64,000 nucleotides of DNA from Manis javanica (GCF_040802235.1 NC_133167.1:43646001-43710000), one strand, 5' to 3'; shown: positions 32,981 to 47,114, counted from the stretch's first letter. Numbers and translations: made by a program. The notes: generated from the sequence alone by a model not told the origin.

Positions 32981-35099
32981 ACAGGAATGGTCCTTCCTAT
33001 TACTTGGCCCTCATTCTTTGACTTCATCCCCTTCAGTGACCTTTACCCTCACCCCACCTTCTGTGATCTTCTCATCTTTAATTAGTGCTCCACCTGGAAC
33101 ATCTTGTTTGCAATTATCCCACTTTTTGCCCATTCACTTTATATGACATGGTATTTTTAGTTCAAATTTCTTCGACATTGTTGACCCTGTGAAACATCAG
33201 GTCTGCCATGTTCTCATTGTCCATCACTCCCTTGTACCCTCACTCCCATGGCTCATCTTAGATTCGGTGCTCTTTAAACATTATTCACTGCCTTGCCCCT
33301 TCTCATTCCACAGCATTCACTGGCCAAAACCAAATCAATTTAACCCCAGCTCTCCACTTGACCTGCATCTGTCCCCAGAGCTGAGTGTGGCTGCTGGAAA
33401 AGAACACACTACGCTGGCTGGTCTAATTGTAAATTCAAGTCTTCAGATATGAAACTTCACAAAGCTTCCATGGTAAAAGTCACTTCGATTCTCAAAAATA
33501 ATGTTTTCATGTTTTTTCTTCTGTCTTCAAGTTTTTCATACCGACCCACTCTCAACTCATAACCTGGACTCATATTTCATGGAGAAAACAGAAAAAATCA
33601 GACAATAATTTCCTCAGCTTCTCACTATCAAATCTTCAACCCACCTGCCTCTGCTTAATTTCATATCTGACTTTTACAAACTGGGGCAGACTGAATATGC
33701 ACATAGATTTTCACTGTTCTGTGCATATAATCCATGGCACAAAATTCCACTTATCTCCTTGTTTATTTGGAGAAAACAATACAAGGAGACCCAAATCACT
33801 ACAAGTAGTCCTAACACCTGAGACTTTTCTTTTTACACTCTATTTTATGAGTTATCAGAGAAATCACACTCTGTGATTAATTTAAGAAATAATGCATGCC
33901 ATTCTGATTAATACAGTTATCCATTATTGTTCAAGTTATATTGGCTGAATTATTTCCTGGAAACACTGAAAGAGTGAAAGCATTATAACCATTTTGCAAA
34001 CACTATTAATTCTAGCTACCGGTTGCCTTTTATTTTACTCTTCAGATCAGAATACCTAACCTAAAGGTTAGAGTAATAAAAGCAATATTTTCACCATTAG
34101 TCAAAGATACATATTAACACTTAAAAAATAACCATTCTCTTTTTGTTCCAGAAACTATTCTGCAAGTGAAGTTACACATATTTGAAATATATAAAATACT
34201 CTAATCCTAGAAAAAGTGTGGCATAATTTTTTAATATGTTAAGTATTATCATATGAAGTCTGCAAATTTCCCAGTAAGAGTACTTGGTTTCCTGTAAAAT
34301 GACTAAATCATTTCTCAATTTCTCTGAGAGTCTCCCCCTGAAAAATAAGTAAGTGCATGTTATATGGCAAAATAAAACATAGTGGTTTATTAAACAGACA
34401 TGTTCTAATGGAGATGATATTTTTCTTGTCATAGACTTTTTAAATTCCAGATATAAATGCCAATTAAAAGTATTGAGATTCTTGATGGAACGTCTGTCAA
34501 ACACGATTAAGTGATCCACCCATTTTTAGGATCATAAATATGGAAAAATACCTAAGAGAATAAGAAATTCAGAAACAATTTTTATTTTATTTGCTTATAT
34601 AATCTGGGTTGAATCATTTTTTAAAAAATGTTAATGTTTAGGTTATAGGGAAAAATTCAATGGCTAACATCTTTAGTGTCTCAGATACCTTATTTTGCTG
34701 TGATGTGGTTTTTTTTTTACTCTATTTTCAGGTAGCCATTTGTGTACAATCATAAAATACCTTACTTCCATAAATTCTACCTTTATTAAACATTTTGCAT
34801 CATTCAGGTTGTAGATGAGATAGATCCAATCTTCTTCTCAAGAAACAATCATTAAGCAAATGCACATGGACATAAAACTTTCAATGAAAGTACTAAAGAC
34901 AAATTATATACAAAATTACAAAACAATTATAGAAAATAAAAATTATCCATAGATCTCCCGAAGTAGCAAAACGTGCTAATATGAAATGATGCTTCAGTTG
35001 AAGAGAAAATATTCCCAGGATTATCATGATTCTAACCTGTTGGATGGAGGATTTTATTTTTCAGAGTGTGGGAGAGAGCAAGTACTGCCAGAACTTGTA
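32981..35099. other. Intergenic stretch, nothing firmly recognised
   Basis: The pyrimidine-rich region 33000-33460 may be a decayed repeat but no family was assigned. The rest is AT-rich. Open frames are short and without domains. Confidence 0.35.
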
Positions 35100-35310
35100 A
35101 AACACTCATTATGTGTCAGCAACTTTCAAGGGTTTTGCATCTATACATAGTGTAGTGCTCTTAACAACCTTTTCACATAAGTACCATTATTATCTCATTT
35201 TTACTGAGGAACTAGGTACACAAAAGTTAAATTACGTCACAGCAATCACACAACAAATAAACAGCCAAGACAGAAGTCAGACCCTTAGATTTAGCTCCAA
35301 AAGCATCTTT
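35100..35310 (-). repeat. MIR SINE, reverse orientation
   Basis: AACACTCATTATGTGTCAGC, ACCATTATTATCTCATTTTT, ACTGAGGAACTAGG, then GTCACAGCAATCACACAAC and AGACAGAAGTCAGACCC occur in the order of a reverse-complemented MIR, nearly full length. Confidence 0.75.
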
Positions 35311-36158
35311 ACTGAACTGCTGTGGTAAGGTATCAACTCACATGAATTCAATTCATATACACATATTTTAGGAAATCTGAAATACTTTCATGCTGGCTCT
35401 TTCTTAATCCTATCACAGAGTGTTAACAGAACTTCTCACACAACCATGCTATCTCAGTTCCTTGCCTCTTAGGACTCATAGTCTTGTAAGACAAACTTTG
35501 GGAATATCTACTATTGTGGAAAGGAAAATGTATATAAAAATTATGAAATAAATTGTAGTACTTAAATATCTTTAGATACACCACAATAATTATGATATGA
35601 CCAGATTCTTAACATTTTCATAGATGTAATTCCTACTAGCCTGTTTCAAGTCTTTGTTAAATGATGACCCTCAGTAATACCTTCAGAGCACTCTTATTTG
35701 AAATTTCAGTTCTTACCACTCATCCACGGTTTTCTTAATTCAGTATACCCTTCTCTGATTTTCTTCTTTTCCATAGTTTTATCATTTGGTAACATGCAGT
35801 AGATATATTTTTTATTAAGGTATCATTGATATACAATCTTATGAAGGTTTCACATGAGCAACATTGTGGTTACAGCATGTTCACCCATATTATCAAGTCC
35901 CCCACACACACCCCACTGCAGTCACTGTCCATCAGCAGAGTAAGATGCTATAAAGTCACTACTTGTCTTCTCTGTGCTATACCCCCGTGCACCCCTACAT
36001 TATGTATGCTGATCATAATACCCCTTAATCCCCTTCTCTGTCCCTTCCCAACCACACTCCCCTTTGGAAACTGCTAGTCACTTCTTGGAGTCTGTGAGTC
36101 TGATGCTGTTTTGCTCCTTCAGTTTTGCTTTGTTGTTATACTCCACAAATGAGAGAAA

Positions 36159-39100
36159 TCATTTGGTACTTGTCTTTCTCTGTTGACTTACTACACTGAG
36201 CACAATACCTTCAAGCTCCATCCATGTTGTTGCAAATGGTAAGATTTGTTTTCTTCTTATGGCTGAATAGTATTCCATTGTGTATATGTACCACATCTTC
36301 TTTATCCATTCAACTACTGATGGACACTTAGGATGCTTCCAAATCTTGGCTATTGTAAATAGTGCTGCGATAAACATAGGGGTGCATATGTCTTTTTGAA
36401 TCTTGGATCTTGTTTTCTTTGGGTAAATTCCTAGGAGTGGAATTCCTGTTTGAAGTGGCATTTCTATTTTTAGTTTTTTGAGGAACTTCCATGTTGTTTT
36501 CCACAATGATTGAACAAATTCACATTCCCACCAACAGTGTAGGAGGGTTCTCCTTTCTCCACATCCTCACCAGCATTTGTCGTTCTTTGTCTTTTGGATG
36601 TTAGCCATACTAACTGGTGTGAGGTAATATCTCATTGTGGCTTTAATTTGTATTTTCCAATAATTAGCAATGTGGAGCAGCTTTTCATGTGCCTCTTGGC
36701 ACATGAATTTCTTCTGAATCTGAATTTCTTCCTTGGAGAAGTGTCTGTTCAGATCCTGTGTCTATTTTAAATCAGGTTATTTGCTTTTTAGGCATTGAAG
36801 CCTGTGAGTTCTTTATGTATTTTAGTTATAAGCCCCTTATCAGATCTGTTGTTAACAAATATATTCTCCCATACTGCAGGATGCCTTTTTGTTCTGCTGA
36901 TGGTGTCCTTTGCTGTACAGAAGAGTTTTAGTTTGATATAATCCCATTTGTTCATTTTTTCTTTTGTTTCCCTTGCCTGAGGAGGTGTGTTCAGGAAAAA
37001 GTTGCTCTTGTTTATATTCAAGAGATTTTTGCCTATGTTTTCTTCTAAGAGTTTTATGTTTTCATGACTTACATTCAGGTCTTTGATCCATTTTGAGTTT
37101 ACTTTTGTGTATCCAATTTCATTCTCTTACATGTAGCTGTCCAGTTTTGCCAACCCCAGTTGTTGAAGAGGCTGTCATTTAACCATTGTATATCCATGGC
37201 TCCTTATTGTATATTAATTGGCCCTATATGCTAGGGTTTATATCTGGGCTCTCTGGTCTGTTCCATTAATCAATGGTTCTGTTCTTGTGCCAGCACCAAA
37301 TTGTCTTGATTACTGTGGATTTGTAGTAGAGCTTGTAGTTGGGGAGCATAATCCCCCAACTTTATTCTTCCTTCTCAGGATTGTTTTAGCTATTTGGGGT
37401 CTTTTGTGGTTCCATATGTATTTTAGAACTAATTTTTCTAGTTCATTGAGGAATGCTGTTAGTATTTTGATAAGGATTGCATTGAATCTGTAGATTGCCT
37501 TAAACAGGATGGCCATTTTGATAATACTAAGTATTCCTATCCATGAGCACAGGATGTATTTCCATTTATTGGTGTCTTCTTTAATTTCTATCATGAGTTT
37601 CTTGTAGTTTTCAGGGTATTAGTTTTTCATCTCCTTGGTTAGGTTTATTCCTAGGTATTTTATTCTTTTATAGACAATTGTAAATGGAATTGTTTCCTGA
37701 TTTCTCTTGCTGCTAGTTCATCGTTAGTATATAGGAATGCAACAGATTTATGAGTATTAATTTTATATCCTGTAACATTGCCAAATTCAATTATTAGTTG
37801 TTATAGTTTTGGAGTGGATTATTTAGGGTTTTTTATGTACAATATAATGTAATCTACAAACAGTGACAGTTTTTCTTCTTCCTTACAAAGGATGCCTTTT
37901 ATTTCTTAGTGTTGTCTGGTTGTCATGGTTATGGCCTCCAGTACTATGGTGAATAAAAGTGGGGAGAGTGGGCATCCTTGTCTTGTTTCTGATCTTAAAG
38001 GAAAAGGTTTCAGTTTTTTGCTGTTATGTATGATATTGGCTGTGGGTTTTTTATATATGGCCTTTATTATGTTGAGGTACTTGCCCTCTATACCCATTTT
38101 GTTAAGAGTTTTTATCATAAATGAATGTTGACTTTTTCAAATGCTTTGTCATCATCTGTGGAGATGATCACGTGATTTTTGTCCTTCTTTTTGTTGATGT
38201 GGTAGATGATGTTTATGGATTTTCAAATATTGTACCAACCTTGCATCCCTGAAATAAATCCTCCTTTATCATAATGGATATCTTTTAATTGGGTTTGCTG
38301 ATATTTTGTTGAGTATTTTTGCATCTTTGTTAATCAGGGATATTGGTTTGTAATTTTCTTTTTTTGTGGTGTCTTTACCTGGTTTTGATATTAGAGTGAT
38401 GCTGGCCTCATAGAATGAGCTTGGAAGTATTCCCGCCTCTTCTACTTTTTGGGAAACCTTAAGGAGAATGGGTATTATGTCTTCTCTAAATGTTTGATAA
38501 AATTCAGTGGTGAAGCCATCTAGTCCAGGAGGTTTGTTCTTAGGTAGTTTTTTTATTACCAATTCAATTTCATTGCTGGTAATTGGTCTGTTCAGATTTT
38601 CTGTTTCTTCCTTGGTCAGTCTTGGAAGGTTGTATTTTTCTAGAAAGGTATCTATTTCTTCCAGATTATCCAATTTGTTAGCATATAATTTTTCATAGTA
38701 TTCTCTAATAATTCTTTGTATTTCTGTGGTTTCCATAATGATTTTTCCTTTCTAAATCTGATTCTGTTTATGTGTGTACACTTTCTTTTTATCTTGATAA
38801 GTATGGCTACGGGTTTATCTATTTTGTTTATTTTCTTGAAGAACCATGTCCTGGTTTCATTGATTCTTTCTATTGTTCTATTCTTCTCAATTTTATTTAT
38901 TTCTGCTCTGATCTTTGTGATGTTCCTCCTTCTACTGACTTTGGGCCTCATTTGTTCCTCTTTTTCTAATTTTATTATGTGAATTTAGACTGTTCATTTG
39001 GGATTCTTCTTATTTCTTGAGGTAAGCCTGTACTGCTATATACTTTCCTCTTAGAACTGCCTTCACTGTATCCCACAGAAGTTGTGGCACTAAGCTGCTA

Positions 39101-39907
39101 TTTTCATTTGTCTCCATATATTGCTTGATCTCTGTTTTATTTGGTCATTGATCCATTGATTATTTAGGAGCATGTTGTTAAGCTTCCATATGCTTGCCAG
39201 CATTTTTGTTTTCTTTGCATAATTTATTTCTAGTTTCATACATTTGTGGTCTGAGAAGCTGATTGGTACAATTTCAATCCTTCTGAATTTAATGAGGCTC
39301 TTTTTTATGGCCTAATCTAGAAAATGTTAAGAAGAATGTGTATCCTCCTGCTTTTGGGAAGAGTGTTCTGTAGATGTTTGTTAGGTCCATCTGTTCAAAC
39401 GTGTTGTTCAGTGCCTCTGTGTCCTCACCTATTTTCTGTCTGGTTGATCTGTCCTTTGGAGTGAGTGGTGTGTTGAAGTCTCCTAAAATGAATGCATTGC
39501 ATTCTATTTCCTCCTTTAATTCTGTTAGTATTTGTTTTACATATTTGGGTGCTCTTAATTTGGGTGCATAGATATTTATAATGGTTATATTCTCTTGTTG
39601 GACTGAACCCTTTATCATTATGTAATGTCCTTCTTTGTCATGTTACTTTCTTTCTTTTGAAGTCTATTTTACCTGATACAAATACTGCAACTCCTGATTT
39701 TTTCTCCCCATTTTTTGCTTGAAATATTTTCTTCCATTCCTTCACTTTTAGTCTGTGTATATCTTTGGGTTTGAAGTGAGTCTCTTGTAGGCAGCATATA
39801 GATGGGTCTTCCTCTTTTATCCATTCAGTGACTCTATGTCTTTTGATAGGTGCATTCAGTCCATTTACATTTAGGGTGATTATCAGTAGATATGTACTTA
39901 TTGCCAT
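36159..39907 (-). pseudogene. L1 ORF2, antisense copy, multiply broken
   Basis: The start is at 39907 (MAISTYLLIITLNVNGL). Endonuclease motifs CLQETH and LGDFNT are visible in separate open pieces (39638-39907 and 39289-39618). Reverse-transcriptase pieces follow at 38269-38736 (NKPPGLDGF region) and 37906-38118 ([11 protein letters not shown]). C-terminal pieces lie at 37310-37594, 36788-37021 and 36159-36506, the last ending with the YTMEYYSAI region. At least seven frame breaks. It cannot encode an enzyme. Confidence 0.85.
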
Positions 39908-39982
39908 TGCAAGCTTCAGATCTGTGGTTACAAAAGGTTCAAGGGGAGTTCATTTACTATCTAACAATCTATGTTAACTCAC

Positions 39983-41091
39983 TTATTGTGCTATTACACA
40001 CACGACGTAAAGGTTCATTTTTTCCCTCTCTTCTTTTTCTTCATCTTCTACTCTTTATATGTTAGTTGTCATATTCTTTACTCCTTGTGTGTCCCTTGAC
40101 TGACTTTTTGGGTAGGTGATTTAATTTTGAATTTGTTTAGTAATTCATTGGTCTACTTTCTTTACTGTGGTTTTATTTTCTCTGGTAACAGCTGTCTAGC
40201 CTTAGGAGCCCTTCCATCTAGAGTAGTCCCTTTAAAATACACTGTAGAGATGGTTTGAGGGAGATAAATTCTCTCAACTTTTGCTTATCTGAAAATTGTT
40301 AAATCCCTGCTTCAAATGTAAATGATAATCTTTCTGGGTAGAGTATTCTTGGTTTGAGGCCCTTTTATTTCATTGCATTAAATATATTATGCCAGTGCTT
40401 CTGGCCTGTAAGTTTTCTGCTGAGAAGTCTGAAGATAGCCTGATGGGCTTTCCTTTGTATGTGATTTTTTTCTCTCTCTCTGGCTGCTTTTAATAGCCTG
40501 TTCTTATCCTTGATCTTTGCCATTTTAATTATTATATGTGTTGGTGTTGTCTTCCTTGGGTCCCTTGTGTTGGGAGATTTATGTGCTTCCACAATCTGAG
40601 AGACTAGTTCCTTCCCCACACTGGGGAAGTTTTCAGCAAGCATTTCCTCAAAGACACTTTCTATCTCTGTTTCTCTCTTCTTCTTCTTCTGGTAACCCCC
40701 TATAATGCAAATATTGTTCCCTTTGGATTGGTCACAGAGTTGTCTTATTATTCTTTAATTCCTAGAGATCCTTTGTTCTCTCTCTGCCTCAGCCTATTTG
40801 TGTTTCTGTTCTCTAATTTCTATTCCATTTGCCATCTCCCCTGCCTCTTCTAATCTGCTTTTAAATCCCTCCATTGTATGTTTCATTTCCAATACTGTAT
40901 TTTTTCAAAGTTTCTATCTCTTTCTTGAAGTTGTCCCTGAGATCCTTAATATTTTTCTGTAGCTCCGTGAGCATGTTTATGATTTTTATTTTGAAATCTT
41001 TATCAAGCAGATTGGTGATTTCAGTTTCACTGAGCCCTCTTCTGGTCTTTGAGGGATTTTTGGATCAAAGAAGATTTTTTTGCCTTTTCAT
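39983..41091 (-). pseudogene. L1 ORF1, antisense copy, broken
   Basis: The ATG at 41091 (MKRQKNLL) aligns with the ORF1 start of the other L1s. The best preserved piece, 40365-40643, covers the RRM to C-terminal domain (AENFPSVGKEL, TPTHIIIKMAKIKDK). Several stops and frameshifts elsewhere. The equivalent stop is near 39983. It retains the long C-terminal tail that the chimera copy 1 lacks. Confidence 0.75.
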
Positions 41092-42072
41092 ATTCCTACT
41101 GAATAATATGGAATAATTACTTTGTGTAGGCAGCACCCTGTAGTGCCAAGAAGCTCTACTCTCTGGAGCTGCCCAGCACCTGGAGCAATGGTGGGGGTTG
41201 CAGGTGAGCAGCACCAGTGCCTGCTTGGAGGAAAGGGCTCTTTCCTGCTTCCTGTCCACAGTGCCTGCCTCCACTGCTAGGGCCAGTGAGCTTAGCACAC
41301 AGGGGGAAGTCTCTGCATTATACCTCTTTAGCTTTCATTGGCAGGGCTGCCCTCTGGCTGGCTTGGTGCAATGGCAGGGGCAGTAGGTTTGTGAGCCACT
41401 ACTGGCCAATAGAAAGGATAGATAGGCTATGTATTGCAGTGGTGGGCCTCAGGGCTGCATTGTCAGCCAGGAGGATGGAGCTTGGGAAGCTCCTGAAAGT
41501 TCCTAATGTGCTAGCTGAGGGTGCTGGGATGATTTTGTCCACCTGTCCTTTCTCCTGAGCAGCAAGCTCTGTGCAATCCTTGCCCCTTTAGTAGCCCACT
41601 CACTTTTGGGAAGTCTTTCAAAGCACTTGCCATTCTTTTGTCCCAGAGCAGCTACCTTTGGGTACCTGTATTCCACAAGTGGCTGGAATCTCAGTCTCTC
41701 CATGCATTCTGCCTGTCTTTGCTTTCCAGACCCTCTAATCTCCAAAGCACCATGTAATGTGGGTTTCTGCTATCAAAGTAGTACTCCAGGGGTGAGTATT
41801 TAGCAGTCCTGGGCTTCTGCTCCCTCCCCACTCCATTTCTCTTCCTCCCACCTGTGAGCTGGGATGGGGCGGGGGGCTTGGATCCTGCTGGATTGCAGCT
41901 TTGCTAACTTACCCTTTTCCTTGAGGTCTTCTCTTTTCCCAAAATGTAAGCCATCTGTTGGAGCCTTCTTTCTCATCTCTATTTTAGGCTTAGTTGTATT
42001 TGTTGTGTTTTCTTGTTAAATGTGGTATTGGGAGGAGATTTCTGCCTCACTTCTCATGCTGCCACCATTATC
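41092..42072 (-). promoter_or_regulatory. L1 5'UTR of the antisense copy
   Basis: A GC-richer stretch of about 980 bp begins, on the minus strand, with AATGGTGGCAGCATGAG. This is the counterpart of the GATGGTGGCATGAA start of the L1 at 51.36 kb. No tandem 209-bp array is present. Open frames on both strands here are by-products of base composition. Confidence 0.7.
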
Positions 42073-43569
42073 CAACTCTGTAATAGATATTAATTATGTT
42101 TACCATTAATGTCTGCCTTCACAGATCACTGCCCCATTAGAATACGAAATCCTTGAAAGAAAGGCTGTATGTTCAGTGATGTATATCTGGCACATAATAC
42201 ATTGGTACATGCCAGGAACTCCATAAATATGTTTAGTGCTAAGAAAATCATCAGTAAATCATCATAAAATAAATTCACACTGTATTATTAATGTTCCTAG
42301 GAGATGTGGCCAGAATTACATTTCTGAACTTTTTTTAATCTGAGATGTATTTCTACAATTTATTTGTATAGAAAAGGTGTATAACTTTTATGTATTTAAT
42401 GTGACATTAAAGCTGCCTATATAAGTCATCAGTGATTACCTAGCTGTTGAATAATACTTTCAGTTTAAAAACTGGTTAGTGAAAAGTCACATACTATGCT
42501 GAACAGTGAAAAAAATTACTAATTTTCAAATTCACTTAATGTCCTTGAGGTTCAGTTTTCCCATGTATTAAATGAAGACAGAAATAGTACACATCTCATA
42601 AGTCATTATGAAGGATATGTGAGATAACTTACATAATGGTTTTTTTAAATAGTGTTAACTCATGTTGTTACACAAGAAAGGATGGCAGGTCGATCTGGAT
42701 GGCTATTTGGGGACTTTTTATAGAAACACTGTCATTAGTGAGGATATTTTTCCCAGATTCACTTAGATTTGCTTAGCTATTGATTATTTCACTTTCAAAT
42801 GTCTTAGGATGGCAATACATATCATACGTATATAGACCATGTCTGTGTCTACACAACATCCTAACCAAACTACAGAAATATATATGCACATTTGTTTTCC
42901 TCACCAATAAAATTTCACTAATCTCATGCTAGTTGATAACCATGCCTTTGAGACCAATTGATATCAATGTGCCAGTAATGTAGATTGTTTGCAATGTATA
43001 CTTGTGATGAAATCATAACTTGGTTTGTATAAGAAACAAAATAATTTTTCAGCTTTTGCCATCATAGGCCAGCATTATTCCAGATGATGCCATCATACTG
43101 CAGTCCTTAAAGTACCTCTGAGAATAGAAGGGTTAGGGGCAACTTGATTTATCTCATATAGAGAAAATGATAGCATTTTCTTTGGAATTTGGCAGCTCTC
43201 AGATGAAGAAAATCTGAATTGTCACTCTATAACAGATCTGATTATACTTTTATGTAAACTCTACATGGTCACCATTTTGAATTCTTTGGATACAAAGAGA
43301 CAATAAGCACAACTTAATCAGTTTATAAAGATTTTTAAATCAGACACAAAACCATCCCAAACTTTCAGGACTATGAAAAAACTAACAACCCATTTGGCAT
43401 TTAAAATACTGTTTATTGACTCAATCTGATAAGTTTATCAGTCACCAGTATTCTTAATACTAGAAATTACATGCGTTGGCTGGTACTTCAGTGCTCTAAT
43501 AAATGAGATCTTTTTTTGTATAAAAACATTTTTTAATGCTGTCTCAAATATTGATACATATACTAGAAA
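42073..43569. other. Intergenic stretch with old MIR and L2 pieces
   Basis: No gene seen. About 42125-42240 (ATACGAAATCCTTGAAAGAAA, TCTGGCACATAATACATTGG) is a weak sense L2-like 3' end. About 42525-42650 is a MIR, listed separately. Confidence 0.45.
42525..42650 (+). repeat. MIR SINE fragment
   Basis: TGAGGTTCAGTTTTCCCATG, TAAATGAAGACAGAAATAGTA and TATGTGAGATAACTTACATAA follow the sense MIR core (cf. CTCAGTTTCCTCATCTGTAAAATG and what follows). Confidence 0.7.
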
Positions 43570-43730
43570 TAGCTAGAGAACTTCTTTAAAATGCTGATTT
43601 TTCTATATAGCCTCCACTTTTCTTTAATTTGGATTCAATAGTTCTGGAATGAGGCTTAGGAGAATCTGCATTTTAATAAGCAAACTCACTAATTATGGTT
43701 CTATTGATTGTAGACCACACTTATAGCAAG
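43570..43730 (+). repeat. MER5A-like DNA transposon remnant
   Basis: AGAACTTCTTTAAAATGCTGA, ATTCAATAGTTCTGGAATGAG, AGAATCTGCATTTTAATAAGC and TGTAGACCACACTT occur in the order of a non-autonomous hAT element of MER5A type. The terminal inverted repeats are not clear. Confidence 0.65.
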
Positions 43731-45449
43731 ACTGCCCTCAGTCTATTACTCAAAACTTAACTTTTTCTTGGTGCAAGGAAACGAGAATGTGAAGTAGTGT
43801 GAAAAAAGATAGATGGGTGCTTTCTGGACAGTAAATTCTCCTGAAATTGGAGCCCTTGACACAAAATCTTTTTCCATCAAAACAACATGCTACTGTGTCT
43901 CTGCAAGAGGAAATACTGTACTCTAAGGAATAGAAACCCACTTTGAAAATCATTGGTGATGTGGGCTAGAGCTGAGGATTACTACACTAGGAAACAGTCC
44001 CTAGTATCTGAGAGGCCATAAAACAGCAATGATTTATGTCTTGTTAATGCTGTGTCCACCATGGACCTTTACTTATTGCAATCACTAAGGGACTCAGGAT
44101 AATGAAATGGCTACTGCTGACTTCTATGTCAGAGGACAGGGGAAAGCTCTAATATGTGCTGACACAAGTAAATGCCAGGCTCTCACTTCAACAGTTAAAG
44201 GCTTATGACTCATTGGCTAAAACAAGATACTAAGCTATTTTCAAATATAAAAGACAGGAGTGCACCCCTACTATGAGCCTTAAAAGTGGGGAGATGGCAG
44301 GGGAGAGATAGGTATATTTGGTTAATAGCAATTATAACTATCACAAGTCACAAAATTCTCTTTTTGTGAACTGCTCCTGACCATTTAGCTGTCAACTAAA
44401 GACACTGTGATTCAGGAATATCTACATGTGAAAAATGCTGTGCATGGGCTAATTAGACATCAGCACTATGTCTGCTCCAAACAGATGGCAGATATATAAA
44501 ATCTACTGAAATAGAAAGAAGAAACTTTACTTATTGAAAGATGTTCTGCATATTATCGACAGAGAAATTTGTTCTATTGACTGTAATTTTTTTTACTATA
44601 AAATGATTCATTTTCTGACCAGTGCAGCTTCACTAGTTTTTCTGTAAACAAAATTCATCATCTCGAACTGCCTTTTGATTAGTTTAATTAGAATTTCTGC
44701 TTCACTGTCACTAAACAAGAGAAATTTAAGGAGTAGGAAAATGTCAGAGATTTGCCTTAGTAATAATTCAACATAGAACAATATAGAATTTTTTCACATA
44801 GTGGAAGGTAACTAACCTTTTAAAATACAAGTCCATTCCTAAACAATACATCTTTCCTCTAAAATTTTTAATAGACTTTCCACTTAAAATTTTATGATAC
44901 CTTTTATCTTTTGAAATAGCACTTTCTTCTTTACTCTTCTAAAATAATGTAATTGCTTTTATTATTTTGTTTGCTTTTATGTTATCTATCAAGACACTAC
45001 TTTTTCACTGTACAATAAGGAGTCACTATAGCCACTTTATTTTTATTATCTTAATGAATACACTTAAATTTATTCAGTTCTTTAAAAGAAACCAATGTCA
45101 GTAAAAAATTGAAGTATTCACATTATGCTTGCAAAGAACAATTTAAAATGTTTATCTAATTTAAGAACAGTTTTAGTTTCCATTTTATAAGAATTTACAT
45201 ATCTAATATATGAAATACATACATACAGAAGTTATTTTAAAGGCCCATTTATTTCATTAAAGTCTTTCATTATTTTTATTAATTGTATGGCATTATTTGG
45301 CCTCAATTATTTAAAGGAAAACTAAAAAGGTGGATATATGTAAAAGACGTAAGTTAATAACTATTAGTTTGAACAGATTATTGATGAATTTTAAATTATA
45401 CCATTGCTAGTAGAGTATGGAAAATATAATCAATTATTGTGTAATATCT
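43731..45449. other. AT-rich intergenic stretch, nothing recognised
   Basis: No supported gene or named repeat. Small open frames have no domain. Confidence 0.35.
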
Positions 45450-45585
45450 TTCTACATTGATAGGTAGTGACCACGCTAGAGGGGGTGAGGATTTAATAAT
45501 ATGGGCAACTGTTGAACCACTGTGTTGTATATTTAAAAACAACATAAAATTGTATATCAATGATACCTCAAAAACAAAGTATGTA
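45450..45585 (+). mobile_element. Old L1 3' end fragment
   Basis: GATTTAATAATATGGGCAAC, TGAACCACTGTGTTGTAT and TTGTATATCAATGATACCTC match the older L1 3'UTR type seen at 8.03 kb, more diverged. Sense orientation, ending in an A-rich stretch. Confidence 0.6.
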
Positions 45586-46379
45586 CTCTGAGAAAGAAAA
45601 TTCTACCATTGAGCTACTGGACAATTTAGGGTTGTTTCCTTTTGACTGGTCAAAGCCTTACACACATTCTGATTTGATACTGAAAATAAGTTCAGTTTCA
45701 TGTGCATCAAATTAATGAAATGAAATTATAGCATTCTTTGTAGACACGAATAGAAGAAAATATACAGAGAGTCTACTCACTATCCCATCTATCATATCAG
45801 TGAGAACAATCTGTACACTGCATTCAAGTTCACCAAGAAGTTCATTAAGTCTCTTGGAGGACCTAACAGCTTCTTCTTATTGCTGAGCCTCAAACTCAAT
45901 ATCCCATGTTTCATATTTCTGTTATCACATCATACTACTTTTAATATCAAAACTTGTGCCAGTTACTTATTGCTGCATTAAAAAAAAGAACTCAAAAACA
46001 CTGCATCCCAATTGAGATTCAGAAATACAAATAAATTAAGAATAGCTCATTTCTTCTCTTTAGTGACTATTAAAAAGTAAAACCACACAAAATAAATTTT
46101 AGTAAGGTGAAAGGATAAGTGGAAGTAAAATATTCCAGTATTTTTGCTCTAAGAAGTGATAGAAGCACCAGTTTATTTAAATTGGAATGAATCAGTGGTA
46201 TGACATATAATCTCTAGTATAATCACTACAATTGTTAAAGGATGTCAAAAAATTCAAGATAGAGAAAAAAGCTGAAATGTAAAAGAAGATGATAAAGAAG
46301 ATAAAATGGAATACAAATCAGATGGGTCAAGCAGCAAAAAATATAGTAAGATATTAGGTTTAAACACAACTTTTTTAGT

Positions 46380-47098
46380 AACTGCTATAAATGTAAGTCA
46401 AACAAATATTTCAATTAAAAGACAAAGATTATCAGATTTCAAAATCCAATCATATGCTGTTTATATAGACACACCTTAAATACCAAAAAATGGAACATAG
46501 AAAGTAAAAATTTTTTTAAACAGCATGCAACCAAAAGTAAGATGATACAGCTACATTAATTTCAGATTGAAATAGGTCTTAAACAAAGAAAGAAAGTGAT
46601 AAGGAGGGATGTGAAATAATGGTAAAGGGTCTTAAAATTTTATGAGCCCAGTAACTTAGTATTAAATGTACAATGCAGACAAATGACATAGTTTACAAGA
46701 AGGAGACAAACTCACAATCACTTTGGAAAACTTAACACTTTTTACTTCTGGAATTGAGGAAGCAAGTTTATTCAGAGAATAAAAGATCTGAGGAACAAAA
46801 TTAATCACATTGACCTATGTGATACAGTAATATATACTCTTGTCAAGAGCACTAGAACATTTACTAAAATTGGCCAAGTACTGGACTAAAATATAAGCTT
46901 TAACAAGTGCTAAATAAATTATACACTAAGTTATCTTAACAAAATGGAATTAAGTTGGACCTCAGAAACAAAATATAACTAGAAAATATCCAAAAGATTG
47001 AAAATTTAATTTACAAAATGAAAAGTTGTGGGTCAACAGGAAATCATACTGGAAAATAGAAAATATTTTGAAAATGATGGTTAAAATGGAACACGTTT
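46380..47098 (+). mobile_element. Old L1M ORF2, first of three segments (host of the nest)
   Basis: Sense-strand, strongly diverged L1 endonuclease region. TGCTATAAATGTAAGTCAAAC near 46385, TCAATTAAAAGACAAAGATTATC near 46411 and TAATGGTAAAGGGTCTTAAA near 46619 track the L1 ORF2 order. It stops at TTTAAAACAG, where younger L1s inserted. It continues at 54508-55407 and 56986-57240. No open frame of length. Confidence 0.75.
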
Positions 47099-47109
47099 AA
47101 AACAGAAGG
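47099..47109 (+). repeat. Target duplication, first of three copies
   Basis: AAAACAGAAGG. The same string is at 51350-51360, and AAAACAGAATGG is at 54496-54507. The preceding bases are TTT, giving a TT/AAAA endonuclease site. Confidence 0.8.
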
Positions 47110-47114
47110 GTTGC

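Larger units (their letters stand above)
35808..42072 (-). mobile_element. Nearly full-length antisense L1
   Basis: An L1 of about 6.3 kb on the minus strand with all parts in order: 5'UTR (about 41092-42072), ORF1 (about 39983-41091), ORF2 (36159-39907), 3'UTR (35814-36158) and a T-run at 35808-35813 for the poly(A). Its 3'UTR is the older type that ends ...TATATCAATGATACC, so it is a sister of the 8.03-kb fragment and not of the chimera lineage. It has no retroviral tail. Possible weak target duplication around TAGATAT on both sides. Confidence 0.85.
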